32,279 nucleotides of DNA from a bacterium (GTDB lineage Bacteria; Zhuqueibacterota; QNDG01; DSAB01). Below, one piece after another: positions 7,996-17,284 of the stretch; the stretch's first letter is position 1, and each line of letters begins with the position of its first letter. The notes beneath the pieces were generated by a model. It was not told the origin of the DNA, ran no database searches, and was given only the letters and a program-made list of their open reading frames with translations. The stretch is taken from contig JAFGDT010000130.1 of assembly GCA_016931965.1 (NCBI GenBank), forward strand, positions 1 through 32,279. Reading direction: 5' to 3'. Both the position numbers and the translations under genes were made by a program.

Positions 7996-10323
7996 CTATC
8001 TAATAATGACAAACTTCCCGATGAATTTTTGGGACTCGGGTTTTTCAATTTCTACAGTGTATATGTAAAGACCACTCACCACCTTTTGTTGATTCCGGGT
8101 GATGAGTTCCCACACATGCATTTTATCACCCGTATCGTGATATATCGTATCGACCAGGTCACCGTTGATTGTAAATATCTGTATTTTACACGCTGGCGGC
8201 AAGTTTGTAAACATGATTTTATCTTCGTATCGTGATTCAAACAGAGCCGTTCCCCGATAGGGATTGGGAACCACTTTTATTTTCACCATATCTGCGGTGT
8301 TATAACTTTCAACCGATTCTGTGTATAGTCCATTCGGTATAATTTCCAGAGGAGCACCCGATTCCGGATCCTTTAAATAATTGCTCTTGGCGGATTCCTG
8401 GGAGATCATTTCCGATCTTGTGGATGTGGCCGGTTTATACGGGTCATAGGCCACTATCGAATAAAAATATTTCAAGCCATTGATGGGTCTACTGATTTGT
8501 CTCCCGAGAAATGTACCTCCGATATCTGTGTAAGTGTGAACAATATCCGGTAAATCAACTGGAATATGTTTGCCATTTCCATCTGTTGGGTTCAGTGTAT
8601 CCCCATCGGTGTTTAAAACATAGACAGGTTCATTGCGGTTGTCGAAAGCAGCGATCATTTCCCAATTACTGGGGTTGTAGAGCGAACGGTAAATTTTATA
8701 CCCTTCGAAATCAACCATTCCGAGCATGGCATCCTTTTCGGTTTCAGCACTGTTGTCCCAAGCCAATCGTACACCGGCATCCATAGGGGAATAGGTTAAA
8801 TTGGGTACGGGTGGTGGAATCGGCAATACATAATGATCGTCTATGTCCGGTGGTACGGGGTGATATGGATTGCTTTCTTTTGAACCGGCATAATAGGCTC
8901 TGATGGCATTGTCCATGTTTTCTCTCATGCCTTCAAAACCCAGACCCAGACCCACGGCATAGACTGCTTTTATTTTTTCGCCCGGCTGGAAATCGTGAAA
9001 TGGACCCGTGGAAGTGATCCAACGGTAATCAAATACCGGCGCCAGCACATCAAATGGATTGGGTAAAAAGTAATAATGGGTTCCCAGTTGTGTTGAAGCA
9101 GAATGCTGGGCAGCCATATAATCGTATTTTTCAATATCTGTCCCTGGGTCGCTTTCCCAGTTCCACCATTGATGTGAGAATGCTCTTAAAAAAGTATCTT
9201 CAACAGTTCTTTGGTAGGGAAAGATTGCTGTCTGATTGATGATATCCGAGTAAATCAGTTGTCCCCAGATAAAACCCGGGATGGGCTGTGAGCCGTTTCT
9301 TTCTCCAATATCCATTTCAGGTGTGCTTGCATGATCTCCATCATACATGAATGATGCGGAACGCGGGAAAAGATAACCCAATAATGTATCCCCATCCATT
9401 GTTGTGGCCGGTGTTCCCGCTGCGGCGCCTGCCCAATTGTCACTTGTTTGCCAGTATATAACGGGACCATCATCATCTAAAATCACCGCCCATTCATCGT
9501 AAAAACCATCCGGTTCTACTTTGCTGGCATCGTAATTTGGATTTCTCGGACCTGTGGCTGTATTTAGAGGATAAGCATACGGCCATCCCCATTCATCATA
9601 ACCGGTTTCTCCATCCTGGTCCAGGTCCATGGGATCTACCCAATCAACGATATCTGTGTTGCTTTCCGTACCATCCCAACCCTCGTAATCAACCAGATCA
9701 TCGATATTTGGATCCGACGGATCGGCTATTGCACAGATATCACAATCATAACACCAGGATATAAACATGTTATTCAAAGTATTTGTACCGACATTCAGCA
9801 CTTCGTATTCATAGATAATAAAATCATCATAGTCTCCCATACTCCATGCCAAACCTGTTTCATGAACCTCCAGACCCAAGGGGATGTGACCTGTAATGCT
9901 GCTGATGTCGTCATATTCCACATAGGAGTCGAGTATGGCTTTCCCCTGTCCGAACTGAAAGACGCTGCCCTCCTTGGGTAACCATTCGTAATTTCCGTAA
10001 TCTGCATGGGTCACGCATTTTTCACCGTTGAGAATGGCACCAATCCAGAACCGTCCTTCCCAGAGATAGTGTGCTTCACTGCCACCCGGCCATTCCATAG
10101 AGGGACTTAATTGTTCTGTGTGCCCATATTGTCCCCTGTTGGTTACCGTATTCCACAGGGTGCCCACATTAAAGACCCGGCCATCCGTTGCAGGACGTGC
10201 CATCGGTTTTTGAAATATGGGCATCTGATTGGAACTGTGAATGTCTCTCGCCTGAAGGGTCTGCATGCAAAGCAAGAAAGTGAATAATAAACATAAAATG
10301 AAATGAACCTTCTTTTTTATCAT
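7996..10323 (-). CDS. Secreted protein with FN3-like domain and C-terminal sorting-like domain
   Basis: 775 residues. The ATG at 10321-10323 follows GGGAGGAG. A signal peptide covers about 1-25 (ends LQARD). The long central part (30-500) has many Asp, Trp and Tyr residues and no family I can name with confidence; stretches such as NVGTNTLNNMFISWCYDCD and 'DPMDLDQDGETGYDEWG' suggest a Ca-binding surface fold. A fibronectin-III-like segment lies around 505-660 (GVRLAWDNSAE ... GLKYFYSIVAYDP). The last 95 residues (KVVPNPYRG ... SGLYIYTVE ... GKFVIIR) are a variant of the type IX C-terminal sorting domain. It sits between the TonB-dependent receptor gene (97-bp gap) and a PorV-like gene (14-bp gap), so it is probably cargo of that pathway and may partner the receptor at the surface; the pairing is inference. 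Confidence 0.8.
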   Translation of the reverse strand: MIKKKVHFILCLLFTFLLCMQTLQARDIHSSNQMPIFQKPMARPATDGRVFNVGTLWNTVTNRGQYGHTEQLSPSMEWPGGSEAHYLWEGRFWIGAILNGEKCVTHADYGNYEWLPKEGSVFQFGQGKAILDSYVEYDDISSITGHIPLGLEVHETGLAWSMGDYDDFIIYEYEVLNVGTNTLNNMFISWCYDCDICAIADPSDPNIDDLVDYEGWDGTESNTDIVDWVDPMDLDQDGETGYDEWGWPYAYPLNTATGPRNPNYDASKVEPDGFYDEWAVILDDDGPVIYWQTSDNWAGAAAGTPATTMDGDTLLGYLFPRSASFMYDGDHASTPEMDIGERNGSQPIPGFIWGQLIYSDIINQTAIFPYQRTVEDTFLRAFSHQWWNWESDPGTDIEKYDYMAAQHSASTQLGTHYYFLPNPFDVLAPVFDYRWITSTGPFHDFQPGEKIKAVYAVGLGLGFEGMRENMDNAIRAYYAGSKESNPYHPVPPDIDDHYVLPIPPPVPNLTYSPMDAGVRLAWDNSAETEKDAMLGMVDFEGYKIYRSLYNPSNWEMIAAFDNRNEPVYVLNTDGDTLNPTDGNGKHIPVDLPDIVHTYTDIGGTFLGRQISRPINGLKYFYSIVAYDPYKPATSTRSEMISQESAKSNYLKDPESGAPLEIIPNGLYTESVESYNTADMVKIKVVPNPYRGTALFESRYEDKIMFTNLPPACKIQIFTINGDLVDTIYHDTGDKMHVWELITRNQQKVVSGLYIYTVEIEKPESQKFIGKFVIIR

Positions 10324-10420
10324 CGTCTCCTCCCTGTTGCTCCTAAGATCTCATTTTAATGTACCCTGAACGGTAAAATCTGTATCTGTTCGTGTTCTTC
10401 TCATCTAAGTTTGTATAAAA

Positions 10421-13400
10421 TTAAAACTCGAATTTCAAACCAAACCGGATGGTTCTTCCCCAGTCATAGACTGAAGGATCTGTTTTCGGTCCGACCTCCG
10501 GATGTTTTTTATTGTAATCGACTTCACCATCGGCTTCCTCGAGTATTCCATCTCCATCCATATCATTCGGATCCTGTTTGTCCATGATGGATATATAATC
10601 TTCCTCTGAAATAATGCCCGCTTCATAATTTTTTTGAACCGTGGTGTGTGTATAATACCATTCGTTATCCCAATATGTGGCTGTTCTCAGATAGTAGGGA
10701 TCCATGAGATTTTTCCGATTTAATAAATTGTTGACCCAGATGAAGAAACTCATATATTTGCTCCCGCCGAGATTCCACCGTTTGTCAAACGTTAAATCGA
10801 TTGTCATTGTATAGGGCAACCGTTCGGTGTTGATTAAAGGTTCTTTTGTTCTCGATGGCGGGGAATAGGGTTTGCCACTGCCGAACTGGAAAACCAGATT
10901 CAGCCCCATGTCAGAGAGAAGGGAAGTGCCCAAAACCCTTCTTTGAGACGGGATTCGAAAATCCAAATTCGCTTTAACAATATGCCGCTCATCCCAATCC
11001 AGATAATTTTCAGTTGTGGGTATGATATCGCCTGACCAGTTGAGATCATAATTTTGACGGTAATCACTGCTTTTACCCTTGGCCACACCATAGGAGTAAT
11101 TGATTGAACCCGCGAAAAGACTGTTCACAGAATGTCTCTTGTAGAGCTCGATCTCGAATCCTCTCACATTCGCATAATCGGTATTGATCATCAGTGTGTA
11201 ATAATCGCTGTAGGTATAATAGATTTGTTTGGTGTCTGTCAAACCGGTGATGTCTTTGTAATATCCGGTGGCATTGAGCAGAATGTCATCTGTAAATTGA
11301 TGTTTCCATCCGATTTCATATGAGGTCGTTCTCTCGGGATTGATATTGGGATTGCCGACAAGGGGGAAAGCCCCACTGAAATCATAATTTGCATTCATGT
11401 ACAGATAGCGCAATTGCGGTGTTTGAAAATATTTCCCGTAGCTGAAATGAAGCAAATCTTTATCCGTGAAAGGATGGGCGATTCCCACTCTCGGACTCCA
11501 GTAATATTTGGCATCTACAGAAGTCGGATTTTTAATGACACCCCCTTCTGAGATATATTCTTCAGGTACCGGATCATCTATATCTGCGGGATAGTTGTGA
11601 AAATTTGGATTAAACCAGTCAAATCTGAAACCCGCATTTAAGATCATGCCGGAATATTCCATTTTATCCTGAAGATAGACGGCACCCTGACTGGGGAATA
11701 TCCGAACATTCTGACCGTAGACATTGCCTCCGGAAGCCAGGTCCACATCATGGTCGCGAAGATCCATATACTCATAGCTAAGGCCGGTCTTAATCTGCTG
11801 GCTTGTCGTGATCTGACTCGTAAAATCAATTTTGGCTGATAGCGTTACTTTTTCATCATTGTTCCAGCGAAGTCGGTCATAAGAAAGATTTTCATTATAC
11901 CCATAGAGGTAAAAATCCTCTGTGTCACGGTAGCGGCCAAAAGGCAAATCCTTCCATTCAATCCAGTCTTTTTTTGCATTGCCTTCCGATGCATCAATGT
12001 ACCCATTGTCATTTTCATCTCTGAATAGATCTGTATCTTGACCATATTCTTGCCAATCCCAAACGCCATTGCCGTTGATGTCTTCAGTTGCAGGATCGAA
12101 TTTCCCATCACCGTTTAAATCTTCGTTAATGCGTTCATTTACATTGTAATGCATCCGGGTCAGGAATCGGCTCACTTTCACTTCATAAAAAGATCTCTGG
12201 CTGAGTGTATGTGTCCATGTTAAAGCAAATTCTTCGGTTTTATAATCATAAATGGGTTGATGGTCCATCATGAAGAACGCATCGCCGATGACGCCATTGT
12301 GATTTAAGTCCATACCGGGGACGATATCATCCGTATCTCCATCGTTATTGTAATCCCTCGCAACCACCTCAGCGGGATTGTATAGGTCCCGCGACATCAG
12401 ATTGTTGATGTCCCATTCTTTTGTGGAATCGATCTCTGTTTCATACGTTGTGTTTTTGAAATAATGTTCGTAAAATCTGGCATTTCGATTTGTACTCATT
12501 GCAGTGAATTGTAATTTATATCCGGGTTTCGGAACAAAGGTTAATTTCCCATTGAATGCAAATCGTTTGTCATATTCACCGGAGAATTGTTCATCGCTGT
12601 GATCCCATTCACCTGCAATAAAGAAATTTAACAGACCGGGCGAGTTGAATAAATATTTCGATATGGGTTCCGGGCCACCCAAAGACCACTCAAGGTTGCG
12701 GAGGTTTTGCGGGCGTTGGAAATTATCGAGAAAAAATTTGTTGTCCTTCATATCTTTCAGTGTTGTATAGCTGTGGCCAAGGGTTTTGTTTATATTGGCA
12801 ACTCCAAGATCATTTGTTGAATACCTTAATCCACCGTGATATGACGCACCACCCTCCTTGGTCACCATGCTTACGACACCTGACTGTATGTTCCCATATT
12901 CAGCACTGAAACCACCGGTTGTGACAGAGATTTCCTCAAGTGACATGAGTGGTATATCACTTTCATAAGTTCCCGTCATCGGATCCAGCAGGGTAACGCC
13001 GTCCAACAGATAGACGACTTCCCCGTCCCGTCCTCCCCTGAAATTGTCATCGGAAACACCAGCTGTCAATCGAACAGCATCCTGAATGCTTTCAACCGGT
13101 GCTGCCATGACTTCGGCTGCCGTAGTTATTTTGCGGCTGGCTGTGAGGTCTTTCTGTATTAATTCCCGATCGGCAACAATGGTTACAGTTTCCCCTTCCA
13201 AGACTTGGGGTATGAGTTCAAAATTGAGGGGCGTCGTCAAGTCTATTTGGACGCGCACTTGTTCCTGGATAGTGGTAGCGTAGCCAATCATAATTGCCTT
13301 TACATTGTATTCTCCCGGAGGTACGTTCAATATAAAGTACTCACCGTTTAAATCACTTGCCGCTCCGAATGGGGTGTCTTCAACAATGACGTTCACACCG

Positions 13401-13522
13401 GCAAGCGGTTCTCCTGTTTCTTCCGAAATGACTCTTCCAGCGATTTTGCCCGTTGTTGCTCCCATCAAAACCGATGAGAACAAACAGAGCATGAATGCCA
13501 AAAAAAACAATTTTTTATTCAT
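10421..13522 (-). CDS. TonB-dependent receptor with CarboxypepD_reg-like domain
   Basis: 1033 residues, starting at ATG near 13522 with GGGAGG upstream. A signal peptide (1-21) is followed by a carboxypeptidase regulatory-like Ig domain (about 25-105: GKIAGRVISEETGEPLAGVN ... SDLNGEYFILNVPPGEY). Next is a plug domain (about 115-225: 'SIQDAVRLTAGVSD', 'VVYLLDGVTLLDP', EYGNIQSGVVSMVTKEGG), then a long beta-barrel that ends in GRTIRFGLKFEF. This is the layout of SusC-like and other TonB-dependent outer-membrane receptors, which import large ligands with proton-motive energy or take part in surface protein handling. The ligand is unknown. The barrel carries several DxNxDG calcium-loop-like motifs (390-510 and near the C-terminus). 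It is the first gene of the leftward operon; the promoter must lie in the AT-rich gap to its right. Confidence 0.92.
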   Translation of the reverse strand: MNKKLFFLAFMLCLFSSVLMGATTGKIAGRVISEETGEPLAGVNVIVEDTPFGAASDLNGEYFILNVPPGEYNVKAIMIGYATTIQEQVRVQIDLTTPLNFELIPQVLEGETVTIVADRELIQKDLTASRKITTAAEVMAAPVESIQDAVRLTAGVSDDNFRGGRDGEVVYLLDGVTLLDPMTGTYESDIPLMSLEEISVTTGGFSAEYGNIQSGVVSMVTKEGGASYHGGLRYSTNDLGVANINKTLGHSYTTLKDMKDNKFFLDNFQRPQNLRNLEWSLGGPEPISKYLFNSPGLLNFFIAGEWDHSDEQFSGEYDKRFAFNGKLTFVPKPGYKLQFTAMSTNRNARFYEHYFKNTTYETEIDSTKEWDINNLMSRDLYNPAEVVARDYNNDGDTDDIVPGMDLNHNGVIGDAFFMMDHQPIYDYKTEEFALTWTHTLSQRSFYEVKVSRFLTRMHYNVNERINEDLNGDGKFDPATEDINGNGVWDWQEYGQDTDLFRDENDNGYIDASEGNAKKDWIEWKDLPFGRYRDTEDFYLYGYNENLSYDRLRWNNDEKVTLSAKIDFTSQITTSQQIKTGLSYEYMDLRDHDVDLASGGNVYGQNVRIFPSQGAVYLQDKMEYSGMILNAGFRFDWFNPNFHNYPADIDDPVPEEYISEGGVIKNPTSVDAKYYWSPRVGIAHPFTDKDLLHFSYGKYFQTPQLRYLYMNANYDFSGAFPLVGNPNINPERTTSYEIGWKHQFTDDILLNATGYYKDITGLTDTKQIYYTYSDYYTLMINTDYANVRGFEIELYKRHSVNSLFAGSINYSYGVAKGKSSDYRQNYDLNWSGDIIPTTENYLDWDERHIVKANLDFRIPSQRRVLGTSLLSDMGLNLVFQFGSGKPYSPPSRTKEPLINTERLPYTMTIDLTFDKRWNLGGSKYMSFFIWVNNLLNRKNLMDPYYLRTATYWDNEWYYTHTTVQKNYEAGIISEEDYISIMDKQDPNDMDGDGILEEADGEVDYNKKHPEVGPKTDPSVYDWGRTIRFGLKFEF

Positions 13523-14017
13523 GGCTTTGAACCTCCCTTGTCATACATTGAACTCTTTTGTTATTGTCTCTCTTTAAAAGCGTCTGTCTTCATTTGCAGA
13601 TTTTTTTACTCTGGGATTTATCCTTGAAACTGTTACACTCAAAGATACAGAAAAAGAAGATGTTAAATAATAAATGACAGCCTTAAAATGTATTATTATT
13701 CGAAAAACAATTCATACTTTTATTGATCAGAGTCTAATTATATATATAATATTGATAACTGTCAAGTATTTTTTTAATATAATAAATTTATATGTTTACA
13801 AAGTAATAATTATAATCTTTCAATAAAAATATAAATTAGAATTTATTAGTTGAAAAATAAAATATTTTAATGATTGGTGAAATTATTTCAATTTCCTGTC
13901 TCTGAACAATCGATCGGGATTTTATACAATATGAACCCTTATTCTGGACTGCCATCCATTCAAATTATCTTGACATTCAGATAAAAAATAACTAATTTCA
14001 TTTTAGTTGATTGAATT
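13523..14017. other. AT-rich intergenic region between leftward operon and tRNA gene
   Basis: About 495 bp with no convincing gene on either strand and very high A+T, especially 13735-13870. It must hold the promoter of the leftward TonB-receptor operon. I see no clear -35/-10 pair for it. One possible Bacteroidota-style -7 element, TATCTTTG read on the minus strand, lies at 13641-13648 without a matching upstream element, so I do not call it. The right end holds the likely promoter of the tRNA gene. Confidence 0.6.
13970..13998 (+). promoter_or_regulatory. Candidate sigma-70-like promoter for tRNA-Thr
   Basis: A perfect TTGACA (13970-13975), a 17-base spacer and TAATTT (13993-13998) end 19 bases before the mature 5' end of the tRNA. 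Spacing and position fit a housekeeping promoter; the -10 box is only a partial match, and AT-rich surroundings raise the chance of coincidence. Confidence 0.45.
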
Positions 14018-14090
<73 letters not shown>

Positions 14091-14144
14091 CATCTGTAAT
14101 CAAGAAGTTCGAGGCTGCCTGAAAAGATCAATATGATATGCAAA

Positions 14145-14216
14145 TGTCATTCGGGTCTAAGTGGAGATAAACGTTTTCTTTGGATCTCTCAACCTTAGAC
14201 GCCGCTCAGGCTGACA
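14145..14216. repeat. Imperfect inverted repeat, possible MITE-like relic
   Basis: TGTCA (14145-14149) and TCTAAG (14156-14161) recur in reverse complement as CTTAGA (14194-14199) and TGACA (14212-14216). The right arm, read inverted, starts TGTCAGCCTGAGCGG, close to the 'TGTCATCCTGAGCG' core of small palindromic repeats seen in many bacterial genomes. It is partly decayed and lies between the tRNA and the next gene. Similarity to the repeat at 21416-21583 is limited to the TGTCA..CC.GA core. Confidence 0.35.
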
Positions 14217-14246
14217 ACATAGTGGCTTTCTGATATCGTTGAGGAC

Positions 14247-15191
14247 ATGATGAAAAAAAGGTTTAACATATCTCTCCTTTTATTTGTCCTTTTTACAGTT
14301 TACGGAGGTGGTTCTTATGGAAATTCGGGATTTGATTTTCTCCGTTCCGATATGGGAGCCAGATCTTCTGCCATCGGGGGTGCCACTGTGGCCATCAAAG
14401 GTGATCTCCACGGCTTGATGACCAATCCGGCCGGTCTCGTGAGTACAAGAGAGAGGGAAATCACTTTCTCTTACATCGACCACCTTGTGGATATCAAATC
14501 GGGATTCATCGGATTCGGTAAATCCCTGCGTGAAACAGGACGATTGGGGATAGGCATTTCTTACATTCATTACGGTGAGTTCGAACGAACCGACATTGTC
14601 GGCACATCGCTGGGTTCATTCACATCGTATGATTATGCGTTTTCGATTGCCTATGCCAATACTCTTCCATATGGTTTTTGCTACGGACTATCTGTCAAGT
14701 ACATCCAATCGAGAATCGACCATTATTTAGCCGGAGGTGTTGCGGTGGATTTTGGGTTGATCTATCGCATCGACCGTGAGAATTTGAACATCGGCTTCAG
14801 TGTTTTGAATCTCGGCAGGGCGACTAAATCATTTATTGATGTTCACGAGAAATTTCCTATTTCTTATCGCATTGGATTTTCAAAGGTGCTGGCCCATCTG
14901 CCGCTCATGCTGAATTTCGATCTCATCAAGTATCAGTACGATCAAAGCAGCCTGTTTTGGGGAGTCTACTGGGCATTGGGAGGGGAATTTACCATTACCG
15001 ATTTTTTCTTTCTGCGATGGGGATATCATTCACGGGGACGCGAAGAACGAATCGGATCTGATAATGACTGGTCTGCCGGCATTTCCTTGGGGATTGGGAT
15101 TCAACTCAAGAGATACAGGCTGGATTATGGATTCAGCGGACATGGTGCCCTGGGGAGTAAGAATTTCTTCACCGTGACCATTCCATTTTAA
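14247..15191 (+). CDS. PorV/PorQ-family outer-membrane beta-barrel protein
   Basis: 314 residues. Two adjacent ATGs (14247, 14250) follow GAGGA; the second has the better spacing, so the true protein may be one residue shorter. A signal peptide covers about 1-25. The N-terminus has the family pattern FDFLRSDMGARSSAIGGATV and then LMTNPAGLV. It continues with repeated amphipathic strands and ends in FFTVTIPF, with a terminal Phe typical of outer-membrane barrels. The shorter length and 'GFDFLRSDMGARSSAIGGA' opening lean towards PorQ rather than PorV, but this is a judgement from pattern only. It stands alone between a tRNA and a 275-bp gap, not in an evident operon with cargo. Confidence 0.8.
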   Translation: MMKKRFNISLLLFVLFTVYGGGSYGNSGFDFLRSDMGARSSAIGGATVAIKGDLHGLMTNPAGLVSTREREITFSYIDHLVDIKSGFIGFGKSLRETGRLGIGISYIHYGEFERTDIVGTSLGSFTSYDYAFSIAYANTLPYGFCYGLSVKYIQSRIDHYLAGGVAVDFGLIYRIDRENLNIGFSVLNLGRATKSFIDVHEKFPISYRIGFSKVLAHLPLMLNFDLIKYQYDQSSLFWGVYWALGGEFTITDFFFLRWGYHSRGREERIGSDNDWSAGISLGIGIQLKRYRLDYGFSGHGALGSKNFFTVTIPF

Positions 15192-15466
15192 TTTTACATT
15201 TCACATTTCCTCTTTTTTAACCTTTCCAGTATGAAGGTTCTCTATTTAAAGTTACTGTTCCGATTGCCGTTCTAAATCGCGATCCCTATTGAAAAGGCCG
15301 AGTTGAAATTGTATTTATATTTCATGCGCCGTTTCCTCTGTATGGATCATCTCCATCTTATAACAGAAATATCCTGTATTTAAAGGAATTGAAACGTCGA
15401 AAATCCGCTTGCGAATCGGCATCAAAAGTTGTACCTTTTATTTAAGTTGTCGGCTTTGGAGACAGG

Positions 15467-16384
15467 ATGAAACACCGTTTTCACATATTTTGGATCATCG
15501 TCATCGTTTTGGTTTTTGGGTATTGTTCATCTGCTAAAGCTCAATGGAGAAAGTTGATCAGGGGATCTGTCATTTTATACTGTCATGATAACGACATTCA
15601 ATATGGTGAAAACATCTTATATATTATTGAAGAAAATGTGACCAGAGTGGCCGAGGATCTGGGTCTTGCAGCAGTCGGTGAGATCAAAATCATTATTGCT
15701 TCATCGGAACAGGAGTTCAATACACTCACCGGCCAGCAGATTCCGGAATGGGGTGTGGCTGCAACCGATCCTCAAATGTCTGCCATCTATTTAAAATCAC
15801 CTTATCTTTCGAGAGCGGAGACGGATCTCGAAAAAGTGATTGTTCATGAACTCAGCCATGTGATTATGGGCATGGTTCTTGAAGGGAAATCGATCGACCG
15901 ATGGTTTGATGAAGGTTTTGCGCAATACGAAGCAGGGGAACAGGGCGTGCGGGGCACCATTTTGCTGGCAAGAAGCCTTGTCACCGGAAATATCATCTGG
16001 CTGAACGAAGTCGATGATGTGTTGACCTTCCAGCGTCAGAAAGCGGCACTGGCCTACCAGGTCTCTTATATGGCCGTTCAGTATCTTGTCGATACATATG
16101 GGAAAGATATGGTTGTAAACATTATCCAGTCTTTACGAGATGGAAAAGAAATGGATGAAGCCCTCTTTTTATCAATCGGCATCGGATTCCAGAATTTTCA
16201 AGATAATTGGTATGCTACAATGAAGAAGAAGTATGTGTATTACCTATTTTTGGATTTTCCTTTTCTTTTTAGTCTCACACTCCTTGTTCTCTTTTTTACC
16301 GCTTTGGTCGTCACTCGGAGAAGAATGGTTAAAAAAAGACGGGTGTGGGAACTTGAGGAGTCGTATGATTATGAAGGATTTTAA
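15467..16384 (+). CDS. Membrane-anchored gluzincin metallopeptidase (peptidase MA-like)
   Basis: 305 residues, with a GGAG site before the ATG. Residues 1-25 form a signal peptide ending in AKA. The zinc motif is HELSH at 127-131, and the third ligand is Glu149 in RWFDEGFAQY, the gluzincin arrangement of the peptidase MA-like families. A single membrane segment lies near 260-283 (FLFSLTLLVLFFTALVV), followed by a basic stop-transfer and a short acidic tail. The catalytic domain should therefore be outside the inner membrane, with the tail in the cytoplasm. Both zinc motifs are intact, so it is probably active; the substrate is unknown. The end overlaps the next gene by 20 bp, which implies translational coupling to the lipid acyltransferase. 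Confidence 0.82.
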   Translation: MKHRFHIFWIIVIVLVFGYCSSAKAQWRKLIRGSVILYCHDNDIQYGENILYIIEENVTRVAEDLGLAAVGEIKIIIASSEQEFNTLTGQQIPEWGVAATDPQMSAIYLKSPYLSRAETDLEKVIVHELSHVIMGMVLEGKSIDRWFDEGFAQYEAGEQGVRGTILLARSLVTGNIIWLNEVDDVLTFQRQKAALAYQVSYMAVQYLVDTYGKDMVVNIIQSLRDGKEMDEALFLSIGIGFQNFQDNWYATMKKKYVYYLFLDFPFLFSLTLLVLFFTALVVTRRRMVKKRRVWELEESYDYEGF

Positions 16385-17261
16385 AGAAATACGCCATCGT
16401 ATTGAATATGTTTTCCTGATGGGGATTCTCCTCTGGGTATGGATGGTCTCCCTGAAAACGGCTCTATTGGCGGCGGATATTTTAGGTTTTTTTGTCTTTT
16501 CGGTATTGAGAATTCGTCGCCTGGTTGTCATGGACAATTTGAAACAGGCTTTCCCAGAGAAATCTCAAAAAGAGCTTTTAGGAATTGCCAGGAGAACCTA
16601 TCAGAACTTTGCCAAAATGATTTTTGAGTATATGCGTTTCCCGATTATGAAAAGGGAGGATGTCCTTTCCCTGTTTTCAGTTAAAGGGATAGAACATATC
16701 GATTGGGCCCTCAAGCAGGGAAAAGGCGGTGTTCTCATTGCCGGGCATTATGGAAACTGGGAATTGATGGGCGCCTATCTTGCTCAATTGGGTTATCCAA
16801 CCTATTTTTTGGTCGGAGAACAACACAATAAACTGGTGGATCATATGATGAACCATTATCGCATCATCATGGGTATCCGGATTATCCACATGGGTGTAGC
16901 TGTGAGAGGCGTGATCAAAGCACTTCGGCACAATGAGTTTGTGGCGCTGCTTTCGGATCAGAATGGGGGGCCGGAAGGTGTTTTTGTGGATTTTTTTGGC
17001 CGTCCGGCATCAACACCACAGGGTCCGGCCATCTTTGCTCTGAAGACAGGGGCTCCCGTTCTTTTCAGTTATCCTGTTCGTTTTCCCCATGGAAAACAGC
17101 GCATTTACTGTGAATGTTTGCATTTTGATCATCTCCACGGAGTATCTCCGGAGAATGTCCATGAAGTCACGCAAGCCTATACCCGTTTGCTTGAAAAGGC
17201 GATACGGGCCCATCCCGATCACTGGTTTTGGATGCACCGCCGCTGGAAATTCAGTCCCTAA
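16365..17261 (+). CDS. LpxL/HtrB-family lysophospholipid (lipid A) acyltransferase
   Basis: 298 residues from ATG 16365 (GAGGAG four bases upstream); a second ATG at 16371 is also possible. A hydrophobic N-terminal segment (about 15-45) anchors it in the inner membrane. The catalytic HX4E motif is GHYGNWE with His128 and Glu133. Other family marks are SDQNGGPEGVFVDFFGRPAS and the final 'HPDHWFWMHRRWK', where RRWK-type ends are usual for LpxL/LpxM. The family transfers acyl chains from acyl-ACP to lipid A precursors on the cytoplasmic face, and the length matches. It sits directly before a heptosyltransferase-like gene, which supports a role in lipopolysaccharide synthesis. Which acylation step (LpxL or LpxM type) is not decided. 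Confidence 0.9.
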   Translation: MIMKDFKEIRHRIEYVFLMGILLWVWMVSLKTALLAADILGFFVFSVLRIRRLVVMDNLKQAFPEKSQKELLGIARRTYQNFAKMIFEYMRFPIMKREDVLSLFSVKGIEHIDWALKQGKGGVLIAGHYGNWELMGAYLAQLGYPTYFLVGEQHNKLVDHMMNHYRIIMGIRIIHMGVAVRGVIKALRHNEFVALLSDQNGGPEGVFVDFFGRPASTPQGPAIFALKTGAPVLFSYPVRFPHGKQRIYCECLHFDHLHGVSPENVHEVTQAYTRLLEKAIRAHPDHWFWMHRRWKFSP

Positions 17262-17284
17262 AAGTGAAGTGAAAATAGATCGAC

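Noticed and set aside
13735..13870. AT-rich tract as a possible replication origin
   Set aside because: No DnaA-box cluster, no dnaA, dnaN or gyrase genes nearby; simple AT richness in an intergenic promoter region explains it.
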